Of a stretch of 64,000 nucleotides of DNA, positions 9,391-16,792 are shown piece by piece; position 1 is the stretch's first letter, and each line of letters starts with the position of its first letter. The stretch is from Micromonospora matsumotoense (GTDB lineage: Bacteria > Actinomycetota > Actinomycetes > Mycobacteriales > Micromonosporaceae): assembly GCF_900091525.1 (NCBI RefSeq), contig NZ_FMCU01000008.1:1-64000 (forward strand), in the 5' to 3' direction. The notes under the pieces are model-generated. The model was given only the letters and a program-made list of their open reading frames with translations. It did no database searches and was not told the origin of the DNA. The translations under genes were made by a program, and so were the position numbers.

Positions 9391-10626
9391 TCAGGACGGT
9401 TCGTAGATCCGCTTGTGCTCGGGTACGCCGGCGTCGTCGTAGATCCGCTCCAGGTTGTCGGGGGCGAACAGCTCGTGCCCCTCGACCCCGCCGGCGATCA
9501 TGCCGAGCATCTTGGTGGTCCACTCCTGGCTGGTGCTGATCGCCCCGAGCACCGCTTCCAGGTAGGGGTCCAGGGTCAGCTCGGCCATCGCCGTGGTGTA
9601 GTCGTAGACCGGCGCGCTCTCCTCGTCGCGCACCTTGACGTAGTCGGCGAGGGCGTCGTCCATGGTCCGCTCGCCGGAGAGCGCCTCGTGGATGCGGTCG
9701 GCGAGCAGCTCGCCGTGCAGGAAGGCGTCGGTCATGCCCCAACCGGTGATGGGGTCCTTGTGGTAGCCGGCGTCACCGACCAGCGCCCAGCCGGGGCCGT
9801 GCGAGCGACGGTAGTAGTTGTCCGGGTAGCGCATCGGCCGCAAGGGCTCCTCCCGCCGGCCCTGCTCGCGTAGCTGCGCGCCCATCTCCGGCTCGACGTC
9901 GTCGAAGACCGCCAGGAAGCGCGCCTCGGGGTCCTGCCGAAACTCCTTGAGCTGCCGGCGGGTGCAGATGACGGCGACCATGTTGACGTCGCCGTTGGTC
10001 GGCCAGGTGCCGAACCACTGCTCGTGGAAGCCGGTCTTGTGGTGCAGACCCCAGTCCAGGCCGCTGTAGTAGGAGTAGTAGGTGAAGCCGGCGGCGGGCC
10101 GCACGTTGTACAGCTCCGCGCCGACCTTCCTGGCCACCGTCGAGTGGAACCCGTCGGCGCCCACCACCACGGTGGACCGGAACTCCTGCTCCGGCCCGTC
10201 GCCCTCGCGGCCCCGGATGCCGACCACCCGCCCCTCGGAGAAGACCAGGTCGGAGACGGTGAACTGCTCCAGGACCTCGACGCCGGCCCGGCGGGCGGCG
10301 TTGACCAGGATCTCGTCGAGCACGACCCGGCGCGGGCAGTAGACCGCGTCGATCCCGTCGATGGGGTCGGCGAACCCGGTCAGCGGGATGCCGTGGTTGA
10401 CGTAGTTCATCTTGCGGATGGCCGGCGTCTTCGCGTCGATCACCTCGTCGAGCAGCCCCCATGCCTGGAGGCGGGACAGCCCGGCCTGGTGGATGTAGTG
10501 GGTCGACACCGCGTCGCTCGGGAAGGAGGAGCGGTCGACCATCAGAACCCGGTGGCCGCGCCGGGCCAATAGCATTGCCACGGGCGAACCCGCGCAGCGT
10601 GCACCGACAACGATTACGTCGAACAT
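9391..10626 (-). CDS. FAD-dependent monooxygenase/oxidoreductase
   Basis: Protein of 411 residues with the para-hydroxybenzoate-hydroxylase fold. It has an N-terminal dinucleotide site (VVGARCAG, about residues 6-13), the DG motif (VVGADGFHS) and the GD motif (ALVGDAGYHKDP) that contacts the FAD ribityl chain. Members of this family hydroxylate, epoxidise or reduce natural-product intermediates. The start was placed at MFDVIVVG because upstream codons of the same frame are not protein-like and GGAG precedes this ATG. It is the first gene of the unit leading to the Rieske oxygenase and the polyketide synthase, which suggests a tailoring role. Catabolic or other roles cannot be excluded. Confidence 0.88.
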   Translation of the reverse strand: MFDVIVVGARCAGSPVAMLLARRGHRVLMVDRSSFPSDAVSTHYIHQAGLSRLQAWGLLDEVIDAKTPAIRKMNYVNHGIPLTGFADPIDGIDAVYCPRRVVLDEILVNAARRAGVEVLEQFTVSDLVFSEGRVVGIRGREGDGPEQEFRSTVVVGADGFHSTVARKVGAELYNVRPAAGFTYYSYYSGLDWGLHHKTGFHEQWFGTWPTNGDVNMVAVICTRRQLKEFRQDPEARFLAVFDDVEPEMGAQLREQGRREEPLRPMRYPDNYYRRSHGPGWALVGDAGYHKDPITGWGMTDAFLHGELLADRIHEALSGERTMDDALADYVKVRDEESAPVYDYTTAMAELTLDPYLEAVLGAISTSQEWTTKMLGMIAGGVEGHELFAPDNLERIYDDAGVPEHKRIYEPS

Positions 10627-11734
10627 GGGCCTGCTCCGATCAGTCGTCAGCCCTGGATAGCAACCGTCCAATGCGGATGTGGGATTGCCACGAGAGTACG
10701 TTTCCACGTTCCTCAAGGTCAATACACAGTTTCGCCGGGGGCCGGCAATGAGAACGCTAACAAGACGGAATGCCTGCGTGTGGAGCATGACCGAACCACC
10801 AATCAGCCGGTCAGATGTGACGTGGATCACATGCCTAAAGTAAGCTGAATGAAAGCTGAGAATGGCGCTGAACTGGGATGATCACTTTCGGTTTACCAAA
10901 TCGCCTCGATAATTTACGGAAACGATTCGCGCCCAGCACCCCGCACCTATCCTCAGAAACATGGACATTCGGCGGGGACGATCCGTGCCGCCGGCCGGGA
11001 CGAGGCAGGCCAGGGTGCTGGCAACCCCGCAGGCAGGAAACGGGAACCGTTAACACGTACCGTAAAATTTCGGTCATGATGGGGCTGAACTGGATATACT
11101 CCTGTATTAATAGAGCTGCATCGATTAACATCCTGCCCGCCCGACAACGGTGAAGAAGCTTGATGATTGCCTACGGCAATTTCTAGATGCGCAAACGGTT
11201 GCCTCGGCAAATCGTTGCCCGGGGCTGCGTTTCCGCGGCCGGCGGCGAAGGGGTAACGCATCCGCATCGGCAACGCGACCGCCCGTCACCGGGTGCCCCC
11301 GGTGCCCCCAGCCCGTTGCCACCCGACCCCGGGGTCACCAATTAGTGACGCCCTGCGACGCAATCACGAATGCCGGACGGTAGTCACCCAATTTCGCTTC
11401 CGGTCGATCGACGGACCGCGGCGCGGATGAGTCGGTAAACGCCGAAAGAACCGCCGGGCCGAAAAGGGATACAGCGGGCGGCACGACCGCAGACGTACGA
11501 GGAATTCGGGGAATGGTCACCCGATAAGCGCACCGACCGCTACCGGTCTGGGCTAAGGCCCCTTTCCCGGGCCCCGGAGACTCGCGCACCGCACGCGGTG
11601 GTCGCCTGCTCCGGTCGCACCGGCAGGCCGGCCGCACCGGGTCCGGCCCGCGCAGCGGGGCCGCGCCACGACCCGATGCACCGGGCGGGCCGGTGAGAGA
11701 CCCGCACCGCCGCCCCGCCGGCCGCGCGCAACGA
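10627..11734. other. Gene-free interval, partly AT-rich
   Basis: About 1.1 kb with no convincing coding region. The stretch 10840-11180 is clearly less GC-rich than the rest of the window (for example ATAATTTACGG and TATTAATAG). It contains two near-identical copies of GGSGCTGAACTGG about 215 bp apart (near 10867 and 11080). Short open frames exist on both strands but lack coding character and good ribosome-binding sites. The right half (11240-11734) returns to ordinary GC-rich intergenic sequence. Confidence 0.6.
10693..10722 (-). promoter_or_regulatory. Candidate promoter of the polyketide operon
   Basis: On the minus strand TTGACC (10722-10717) is followed after 18 bp by TACTCT (10698-10693). 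This places the transcript start about 60 nt before the FAD oxidoreductase ATG. The match to the vegetative sigma consensus is fair and rests on inspection only. Confidence 0.4.
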
Positions 11735-12499
11735 TCAGCGCGGTGCCATCCGCAGTGCGCCGTCGAGGCGGATGACCTCGCCGTTGAGGTAGTCGTTGTC
11801 GATCACGGACAACACCAGACCGGCGTATTCCCCCGGGTCGCCGAGGCGAGGCGGGAACGGCACACCGGCGGCGAGCCCGGCCCGGTACTCCGCCGACACG
11901 GTCTGCATCATCGGCGTCAACATGATGCCGGGCGCGATCGTCATCACCCGGATGCCGTGCGGGGCGAGGTCACGGGCGGCGGGCAGGGTGAGGCCGACGA
12001 TGCCACCCTTGGACGACGCGTACGCCGCCTGACCGACCTGGCCTTCGTAGGCGGCGACCGAGGCGGTGGTGACGATCACGCCCCGCTGGCCCTGCCCGTC
12101 CGGGGAGGTCTGCGCGATCCGTTCGGCGGCGAGCGCCAGCACGGTGAAGGTGCCGATCAGGTTGACCCGGACGACGTGGGCGTACAGGTCGAGGTCGTGG
12201 ACGCCGCGCCGGCCGAGGATCCGCTGCGACGGGGCGATGCCGGCGCAGTTCACCACCGTCCGCAGGGGCGCGTCGCCGTCGGCGGCGGCCTGGTCGACCG
12301 CCGCCCGGACCGCCGCCGGATCACACACGTCGACGTCGACGTGGCGGACCCCCGGTGGCGCGTCGCCGGCCGCGGCGATGGCCGGTCCGAGATCGAAGCC
12401 GTGCACGGTGGCACCCGCGCCGGCCAGCGCGGCGGCGGTGGCCGCGCCGAGTCCGGACGCCGCGCCGGTGACGATGGCGGTGGTACGGGCAAGTTCCAT
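11735..12499 (-). CDS. 3-hydroxyacyl-CoA dehydrogenase, HSD10-type short-chain dehydrogenase
   Basis: Protein of 254 residues with the SDR nucleotide site TGAASGLG (11-18), the NCAG motif and the YASSK catalytic Tyr-Lys pair. The segments GVIVTTASVAAYEGQVGQ and the C-terminal NGEVIRLDGALRM closely follow the type-2 3-hydroxyacyl-CoA dehydrogenase (HSD17B10) family. That family oxidises 3-hydroxyacyl-CoA with NAD in beta-oxidation. The start follows GGAGAA. It lies 28 bp downstream of the F420 reductase gene and is probably co-transcribed with it. It fits the CoA-linked catabolic genes to the right. Confidence 0.9.
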   Translation of the reverse strand: MELARTTAIVTGAASGLGAATAAALAGAGATVHGFDLGPAIAAAGDAPPGVRHVDVDVCDPAAVRAAVDQAAADGDAPLRTVVNCAGIAPSQRILGRRGVHDLDLYAHVVRVNLIGTFTVLALAAERIAQTSPDGQGQRGVIVTTASVAAYEGQVGQAAYASSKGGIVGLTLPAARDLAPHGIRVMTIAPGIMLTPMMQTVSAEYRAGLAAGVPFPPRLGDPGEYAGLVLSVIDNDYLNGEVIRLDGALRMAPR

Positions 12500-12527
12500 C
12501 CTGCGTTCTCCTTCTGCCAGGACCGGG

Positions 12528-13190
12528 TCAGACGTCGGTGATCCGCAGGCCCGCGTGGGCCCGGTAGCGTCGGTTGACCGAGATGAGGTTGGCGGTGAAC
12601 GCCTCCACCTGGTGCGCGTTGCGCAGCCGCCCGCCATACACGCCCCGGACCCCGGGGATGGTGGCGGCGAGGTCCCGGACCAGGTCGGTGGCCTCCCGGT
12701 CGTCGCCGAGCACCAGCACGTCGGTGTCGACCGTGTCGAGGTCCGGGTCCTCCAGGAGCACGGCGGAGACGTGGTGGAACGCGGCGACGACCCGCGACCC
12801 GGTCAGGATCGCGGCGGCCTGCTGGGCGGCGGAACCCTCCTCGACGACCAGGGCGTAGGCGCCCTGCTTGTCGAAGCCCAGCGGGTTCACGCAGTCGACC
12901 ACGATCTTCCCGGCCAACACCGGGGCGAGTGCGGTGAGCAGCTCGGCGTGCCCCTCCCAGGGCACCGCGACCACCACGATGTCGGCCTCGGCAGCGGCGT
13001 CGGCGTTCGACCCGCCCCGCACCCGGCCCGGCAGCCCGGCGGCCGTCTGCGCCGCCCGCTCGGCGTCCCGCGACCCCAGCACGACGTCCAACCCGGCCGC
13101 TCCGAAGCGCCGGGCCAACCCCCGCCCCTGCGGCCCCGTCCCACCGAGCACGCCGACCTTCCGGCCACGCAGCTCCTCACTCACACTCAC
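12528..13190 (-). CDS. npdG: F420H2:NADP+ oxidoreductase
   Basis: Protein of 220 residues with an N-terminal Rossmann motif (VGVLGGTGPQG), SRD for NADP phosphate recognition, VVVAVPWEGH and the CVNPLGFDK segment typical of F420-dependent NADP reductases. The enzyme exchanges hydride between NADPH and deazaflavin F420. The GTG start has AAGGAG six bases ahead of it, and the frame upstream is low-complexity. Four luciferase-like genes that may use F420 lie just beyond the repeat region. This gene would supply their reduced cofactor if they are F420-dependent. Confidence 0.85.
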   Translation of the reverse strand: MSVSEELRGRKVGVLGGTGPQGRGLARRFGAAGLDVVLGSRDAERAAQTAAGLPGRVRGGSNADAAAEADIVVVAVPWEGHAELLTALAPVLAGKIVVDCVNPLGFDKQGAYALVVEEGSAAQQAAAILTGSRVVAAFHHVSAVLLEDPDLDTVDTDVLVLGDDREATDLVRDLAATIPGVRGVYGGRLRNAHQVEAFTANLISVNRRYRAHAGLRITDV

Positions 13191-13487
13191 ATCAATCTCC
13201 TTCTCATATCCCCCACCCACTCCCCCGCCCTGTCCCACCCCACCCCACCGTGTCCCGCCCCGCCCTGTCCCCCCTGTCCCGCACCGCACCGTCCCGCACT
13301 GTCCGCCCTGTCCGCCCTGTCCCGCCCCGGTGATCAAGAGGTTTGCGTCATCGTGGAGATCGATCCTGACGTTTTCCTCTTGATCACCGGGGTGGGCGGA
13401 GCGGAGTGGGCGGAGGCGGAGGGAGTGGGCGGAGGCGGAGGCGGAGGGAGTGGGCGGGGGCGGGGGCGGGGGCGGGCGGGGGGTGGG
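13191..13487. repeat. C-rich and G-rich tracts flanking a palindrome, no gene
   Basis: This 297-bp gap holds about 120 bp of cytosine-rich direct repeats (CCACCC, CCCTGTCC), then a strong palindrome, then about 100 bp of guanine-rich repeats (GTGGGCGGAGGC). The flanks are partly complementary, so the whole gap is an extended imperfect inverted repeat. I see no coding sequence in it. It separates the npdG/SDR pair from the luciferase-like gene cluster. Confidence 0.75.
13325..13392. repeat. Palindromic intergenic element
   Basis: Perfect 17-bp inverted arms (CCCCGGTGATCAAGAGG at 13325-13341 and its complement at 13376-13392) enclose a shorter inner stem (CGTCA at 13346-13350, TGACG at 13367-13371) and a 16-nt loop. 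I recall similar GGTGATCAAGAGG palindromes between genes in Micromonospora genomes, so this may be a dispersed REP/MITE-like element. It could also act as a terminator. No transposase is nearby. Confidence 0.7.
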
Positions 13488-13823
13488 TTAGGGGTGGGGT
13501 TGGTAGAGGGTCAGGGGGTTGCCGGCGGGGTCGGTGACCAGGGTTCGGCGTTCGTGGGGGCCGGTCACCGGGTCGGTGGCGGTGGCGCCGGCGGCGACCA
13601 GGCGGGCGACGCAGGCGTCCAGGTCGTCGACCTGGACGCTGAGCACTGTCCGGCCGGCGACGGGTTGCTGGGTGGCGTCGGCCAGGCCGACGGTCACCGT
13701 GCCGTCGGTGACGGCGGCGTAGCGGTCGCCGTCGCGGAAGCGCACCGTCAGGCCGAGCGCCGTGTAGAAGGCGAGTTGGGCGTCCAGGTCGTCGGCGGGG
13801 ACGATCACGTGGCCGATCCTCAT
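13488..13823 (-). CDS. VOC-family (glyoxalase-fold) protein
   Basis: Protein of 111 residues forming one VOC domain: IGHVIVPADDLDAQLAFYTA at the N-terminus and the closing pattern VTDPAGNPLTLYQ. The family includes metal-dependent lyases, epimerases and ring-cleaving dioxygenases, and the exact reaction cannot be read from sequence. The start ATG overlaps the stop of the upstream luciferase-like gene (ATGA), which indicates coupled translation. It is the last gene of the unit that begins at 20620. Confidence 0.82.
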   Translation of the reverse strand: MRIGHVIVPADDLDAQLAFYTALGLTVRFRDGDRYAAVTDGTVTVGLADATQQPVAGRTVLSVQVDDLDACVARLVAAGATATDPVTGPHERRTLVTDPAGNPLTLYQPHP

Positions 13824-14803
13824 CGGCGGAACCTCGGCATGACCTCGCGGGCGAACCGCTCGACGATCTCGATCGACCGTGCGATCGGCAGCCCGAGCCA
13901 CTGGGCCCGGAACACGAAGTGGTTGTAGCCGGCGTCGGCGAAATCCTGGATCTTGGCGGCGATGTCGTCGGGCGAGCCGAAGAAGAGCGCCTTCTCCTTG
14001 ATGGCGTCCCACTGCGACTCGAAGAAGTCCATGCCGTACTGGACGTACTCGCCGTAGGAGCGTTTCACCGCGTCGCCGGCGACGGCGAACGCGGCGTCGG
14101 CGGAGTCGGCCACACACAGGTCCCGGTGGATCGGGAAGACCGCATCCCGCTCGTCGAAGCCGGCGGCCCGACGCTGTTCGCGGTAGTCGGCCAGGTTGCC
14201 GACGGCCCAGTTGCGGCGCACGTTGGACGGGGCGAGCCAGGGCAGCCCCTGCCGGGCGATCCGGGCGATGCCGGTCGGGCCGTTCGCGCCCACCCAGACC
14301 GGCGGATGCGGACGCTGCACCGGCAGTACGCTGCACCGCACCCCGTCCAGGGTGAAGTGCTTGCCCTCGTGGTGCACCGGCTCCCCGGTCCACAGTTGCT
14401 GCATCACCGCCAGCGCCTCGTTCATCCGGGACACCCGGGTACGCCGTTCGATGCCGAACGACGTGAACTCGGCGTCCCGGTAGCCCGAGCCGATGCCCAG
14501 GACGAACCGGCCACCGGACATCTGGTCGATGGTGGCGATCTCCTCGGCCCAGTGCACCGGGTGGCCCAGCGGCAGGATGAGGATGCCGGTGCCCAGTTGC
14601 ATCGTCCCGGAGTGGTCGATGAGCCGGCTCAGCAGCGGCAGCGGCTGCGGGGTGCTCAGCGACGACAGGTAGTGGTGGATACCGAAGACCGAGTCGTAGC
14701 CCAGGTCGCGGATGTGCTGGACGTACTCGACGGTCTCACCGACCCGGCGACCCAGGTCGTCGCCGGGGGTGTACTGGTGGTCGAGCAGGATGCCGAACTT
14801 CAC
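13820..14803 (-). CDS. Luciferase-like (LLM) F420/FMN-dependent oxidoreductase
   Basis: Protein of 327 residues, full length for the family, starting MKFGILLDHQYTPGDD. It has conserved LLM segments LGTGILILPLGHPV, GGRFVLGIGSGYRDAEF and PPVWVGANG. The (alpha/beta)8-barrel family uses reduced F420 or FMN to reduce or oxygenate substrates; the cofactor is undetermined. It is the most downstream of four LLM genes in one operon and resembles the copy at 15800-16792 most closely (shared PGDDL, FGIxxxT and GAGYRxxEF features). It is coupled to the VOC gene. Confidence 0.85.
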   Translation of the reverse strand: MKFGILLDHQYTPGDDLGRRVGETVEYVQHIRDLGYDSVFGIHHYLSSLSTPQPLPLLSRLIDHSGTMQLGTGILILPLGHPVHWAEEIATIDQMSGGRFVLGIGSGYRDAEFTSFGIERRTRVSRMNEALAVMQQLWTGEPVHHEGKHFTLDGVRCSVLPVQRPHPPVWVGANGPTGIARIARQGLPWLAPSNVRRNWAVGNLADYREQRRAAGFDERDAVFPIHRDLCVADSADAAFAVAGDAVKRSYGEYVQYGMDFFESQWDAIKEKALFFGSPDDIAAKIQDFADAGYNHFVFRAQWLGLPIARSIEIVERFAREVMPRFRR

Positions 14804-14812
14804 GCCGGTCGC

Positions 14813-15784
14813 CTACTCTTCCCGCGACCGGCTGTCGCTGAGCCGGAAGTAGGGCGCCACCAGCCGGTCCCGGTCGGCCAGCGCCTGCGCGATGCCCTTC
14901 TCCCGGCGCTCCTTGAGGAAGTTCCAGTCCCCGTCGGCGAAGCTGACGTTGGTGGCCCAGCCGTGCCCGACCCAGCCGGTCATCGCCCCGAGCCCCTTGC
15001 CCCGGGCCTCCATCACCACCTGCATCATCGACTTGCCCATCATCAGCGAGTCCAGCGGCATCACCGCGATCGCGTCGGCGTAGTCGTCCACCCAGCGTTG
15101 CAGTTCCTCGCGTGCGACGACCTTGGTGACCAGGCCCTTGCGCTCACCCTCCTCGGCGCCGATCGCCCGCATGGTGAGCATGACGTCCTTCATCGTGGTC
15201 AGGCCGACCTTCTCGATCCAGTGGTACATGTCCTGCGGGGCGGGACCGAGGTAGCGGAACGCCGGGTGGGTGAACCGGGCGTCCGGGGAGGCGATGACGA
15301 TGTCGGCCGAGAGCGCGATCTGGAAGTGCCCGCCGTAGCAGTAGCCCTGCACCTGGCAGATGGTCGCCTTGAGCGACTCGATGATCGGCCGGGTGAAACC
15401 GGAGCTGAGCACGTTGCGGTCGGGCAGGATGCGCTGGCGCTGGGCGGGACGCCGCCGGGACGCCTTGTCGGTGCCGGTCTTGTAGCCGATGTAGTGGCCG
15501 AGTTCGGCGGCGTCGGCGCCGGTGCCGAAGTGCTCACCCTCCCCCTTGAACACGATGACCTTGACCCGGTCGTCGGTCTCCGCCTCCTTCACCAGGTCGC
15601 CGACGCGTTCGAAGGCGGCCACCGGGATGGCGTTGAGCCGCTCGGGGCGGTCGAAGGTGATGGTGGCGACGGCCCGTTCCTCGTCCACGTCGTACCGGAC
15701 GTACTTGGCGAGGACCTCGGGATCGACCTCCATGTTCTCGACGTCCCACTGGCTTTCCAGCAGCTCGGCTTCGGTCTTCTTCAC
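14813..15784 (-). CDS. Enoyl-CoA hydratase/isomerase family protein
   Basis: Protein of 323 residues in the crotonase fold. It has ITFDRPERLNAIP, an oxyanion-hole segment GEGEHFGTGADAAEL (where ordinary hydratases have FSAGAD) and a second segment QVQGYCYGGHFQIALSADIVIA. It is longer than typical crotonases (about 260), with a lysine/arginine-rich insert near residue 110 and an extended N-terminus. Hydration, isomerisation or ring hydrolysis of a CoA ester are all possible. It lies between two LLM genes in the same unit, 9 and 15 bp from its neighbours. Confidence 0.83.
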   Translation of the reverse strand: MKKTEAELLESQWDVENMEVDPEVLAKYVRYDVDEERAVATITFDRPERLNAIPVAAFERVGDLVKEAETDDRVKVIVFKGEGEHFGTGADAAELGHYIGYKTGTDKASRRRPAQRQRILPDRNVLSSGFTRPIIESLKATICQVQGYCYGGHFQIALSADIVIASPDARFTHPAFRYLGPAPQDMYHWIEKVGLTTMKDVMLTMRAIGAEEGERKGLVTKVVAREELQRWVDDYADAIAVMPLDSLMMGKSMMQVVMEARGKGLGAMTGWVGHGWATNVSFADGDWNFLKERREKGIAQALADRDRLVAPYFRLSDSRSREE

Positions 15785-15799
15785 GGCGGATTCCTTAGG

Positions 15800-16792
15800 T
15801 CAGGTGGTACGGAAGGCGGGGATCACTTCGGTGGCGAACAGCCGCAGCGAGGCGCGGAGCTTCTCGGTCGGCATCCCGAGCCACCCGGGACGGAAGATGA
15901 GGTGGTCGAAGCCCAGGTCACGCAGCGCGCTGATCCGCTCGACGAGGAGTTCGGGCGAGCCCAACAGCAGCGTGTTGCGGACCAGTTCGTCGAAGCGGTC
16001 CCGCTGCCAGCGCAGCGCCGGATACTCGGCGTACGTCGAGTACTCGACCCGGGCGTGCGGCAGCGCCTCCGCGACGGCCTGTTCGGTGCTCGGCGCGCAG
16101 TACAACTCCACCCCGACGGGCCGCTGCACCGTCGCCGGGTCCCGGCCGTACTCGGCCAGCGCCTCGTTGTAGACCGCCAGGTGCTCCGGCAGGAACCGGC
16201 GGCTCGGGGAGTTGCCCGGCGCGTACCAGGCGTCGCCGAGCCGGGCCGCCCGACGGACCGCCTTCTTGCCCCCGGCGCCGATCCAGATCGGTGGGCCGCC
16301 CGGGGTCAGCGGCGGGATGCCGATGGTGGCGTCGACCTGCGGATAGAACTCCCCGTCATGGGTGACCGGCGCGCCGCTCCACAGCGCCCGGATGAGCCGC
16401 AGGCTCTCGTCGAACCGACGGAACCGGGTCTCCGGGTCGACGCCGAACGCCGCGAACTCGTTCTCCCGGTAGCCCGCGCCGACCCCGAGGACCACCCGTC
16501 CGCCGGAGAGGTGGTCCAGGGTGGCGAACTCCTCGGCGACGTGCACCGGATGGAACATCGGCAGCAGCAGGATGCCGGTGCCGAGCAGCATGTCGCCCGA
16601 GCGCGGGATCAGGCTCGCCAGCATCGAGATCGGCTGCGGGGTGGCCAGGTTGGACTGGAAGTGGTTGATCGTCCACACCGAGTCGTAGCCCAGCTCCGCG
16701 GCCAGTTCGACGGTGCCGAACAGGTCGTCGAGGTGCCTGCGGAGGTCGTCGCCCGGCGGGTACTGGTGCGACGCCATGATGCCGAACCTCAT
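15800..16792 (-). CDS. Luciferase-like (LLM) F420/FMN-dependent oxidoreductase
   Basis: Protein of 330 residues, start MRFGIMASHQYPPGDDL. The barrel motifs LGTGILLLPMFHPVHVAEEFA, GGRVVLGVGAGYRENEF and PPIWIGAGGKKAVRRAA are present. It is a full-length member of the same LLM subgroup as its three operon neighbours, probably acting on a CoA ester or the free acid upstream of beta-oxidation. Its start overlaps the stop of the acyl-CoA ligase (ATGA). The cofactor (F420 versus FMN) is not resolved from sequence. Confidence 0.85.
   Translation of the reverse strand: MRFGIMASHQYPPGDDLRRHLDDLFGTVELAAELGYDSVWTINHFQSNLATPQPISMLASLIPRSGDMLLGTGILLLPMFHPVHVAEEFATLDHLSGGRVVLGVGAGYRENEFAAFGVDPETRFRRFDESLRLIRALWSGAPVTHDGEFYPQVDATIGIPPLTPGGPPIWIGAGGKKAVRRAARLGDAWYAPGNSPSRRFLPEHLAVYNEALAEYGRDPATVQRPVGVELYCAPSTEQAVAEALPHARVEYSTYAEYPALRWQRDRFDELVRNTLLLGSPELLVERISALRDLGFDHLIFRPGWLGMPTEKLRASLRLFATEVIPAFRTT

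Noticed and set aside
10985..11050. Possible SAM-type riboswitch (GCTGGCAACCCCGCAGGC)
   Set aside because: The GGCAACC-like core is present, but I could not pair the required P1-P3 helices. The plus-strand orientation has no gene downstream.
10878..11153. Small plus-strand gene of 91 codons in the AT-rich gap
   Set aside because: It has no ribosome-binding site, its codon usage is unlike the neighbours, and it is overlapped by an equally long minus-strand frame.
12066..13928. Long plus-strand open frame of 620 codons
   Set aside because: It crosses the antisense of an SDR and the F420 reductase plus the repeat-rich gap, and shows no domain.
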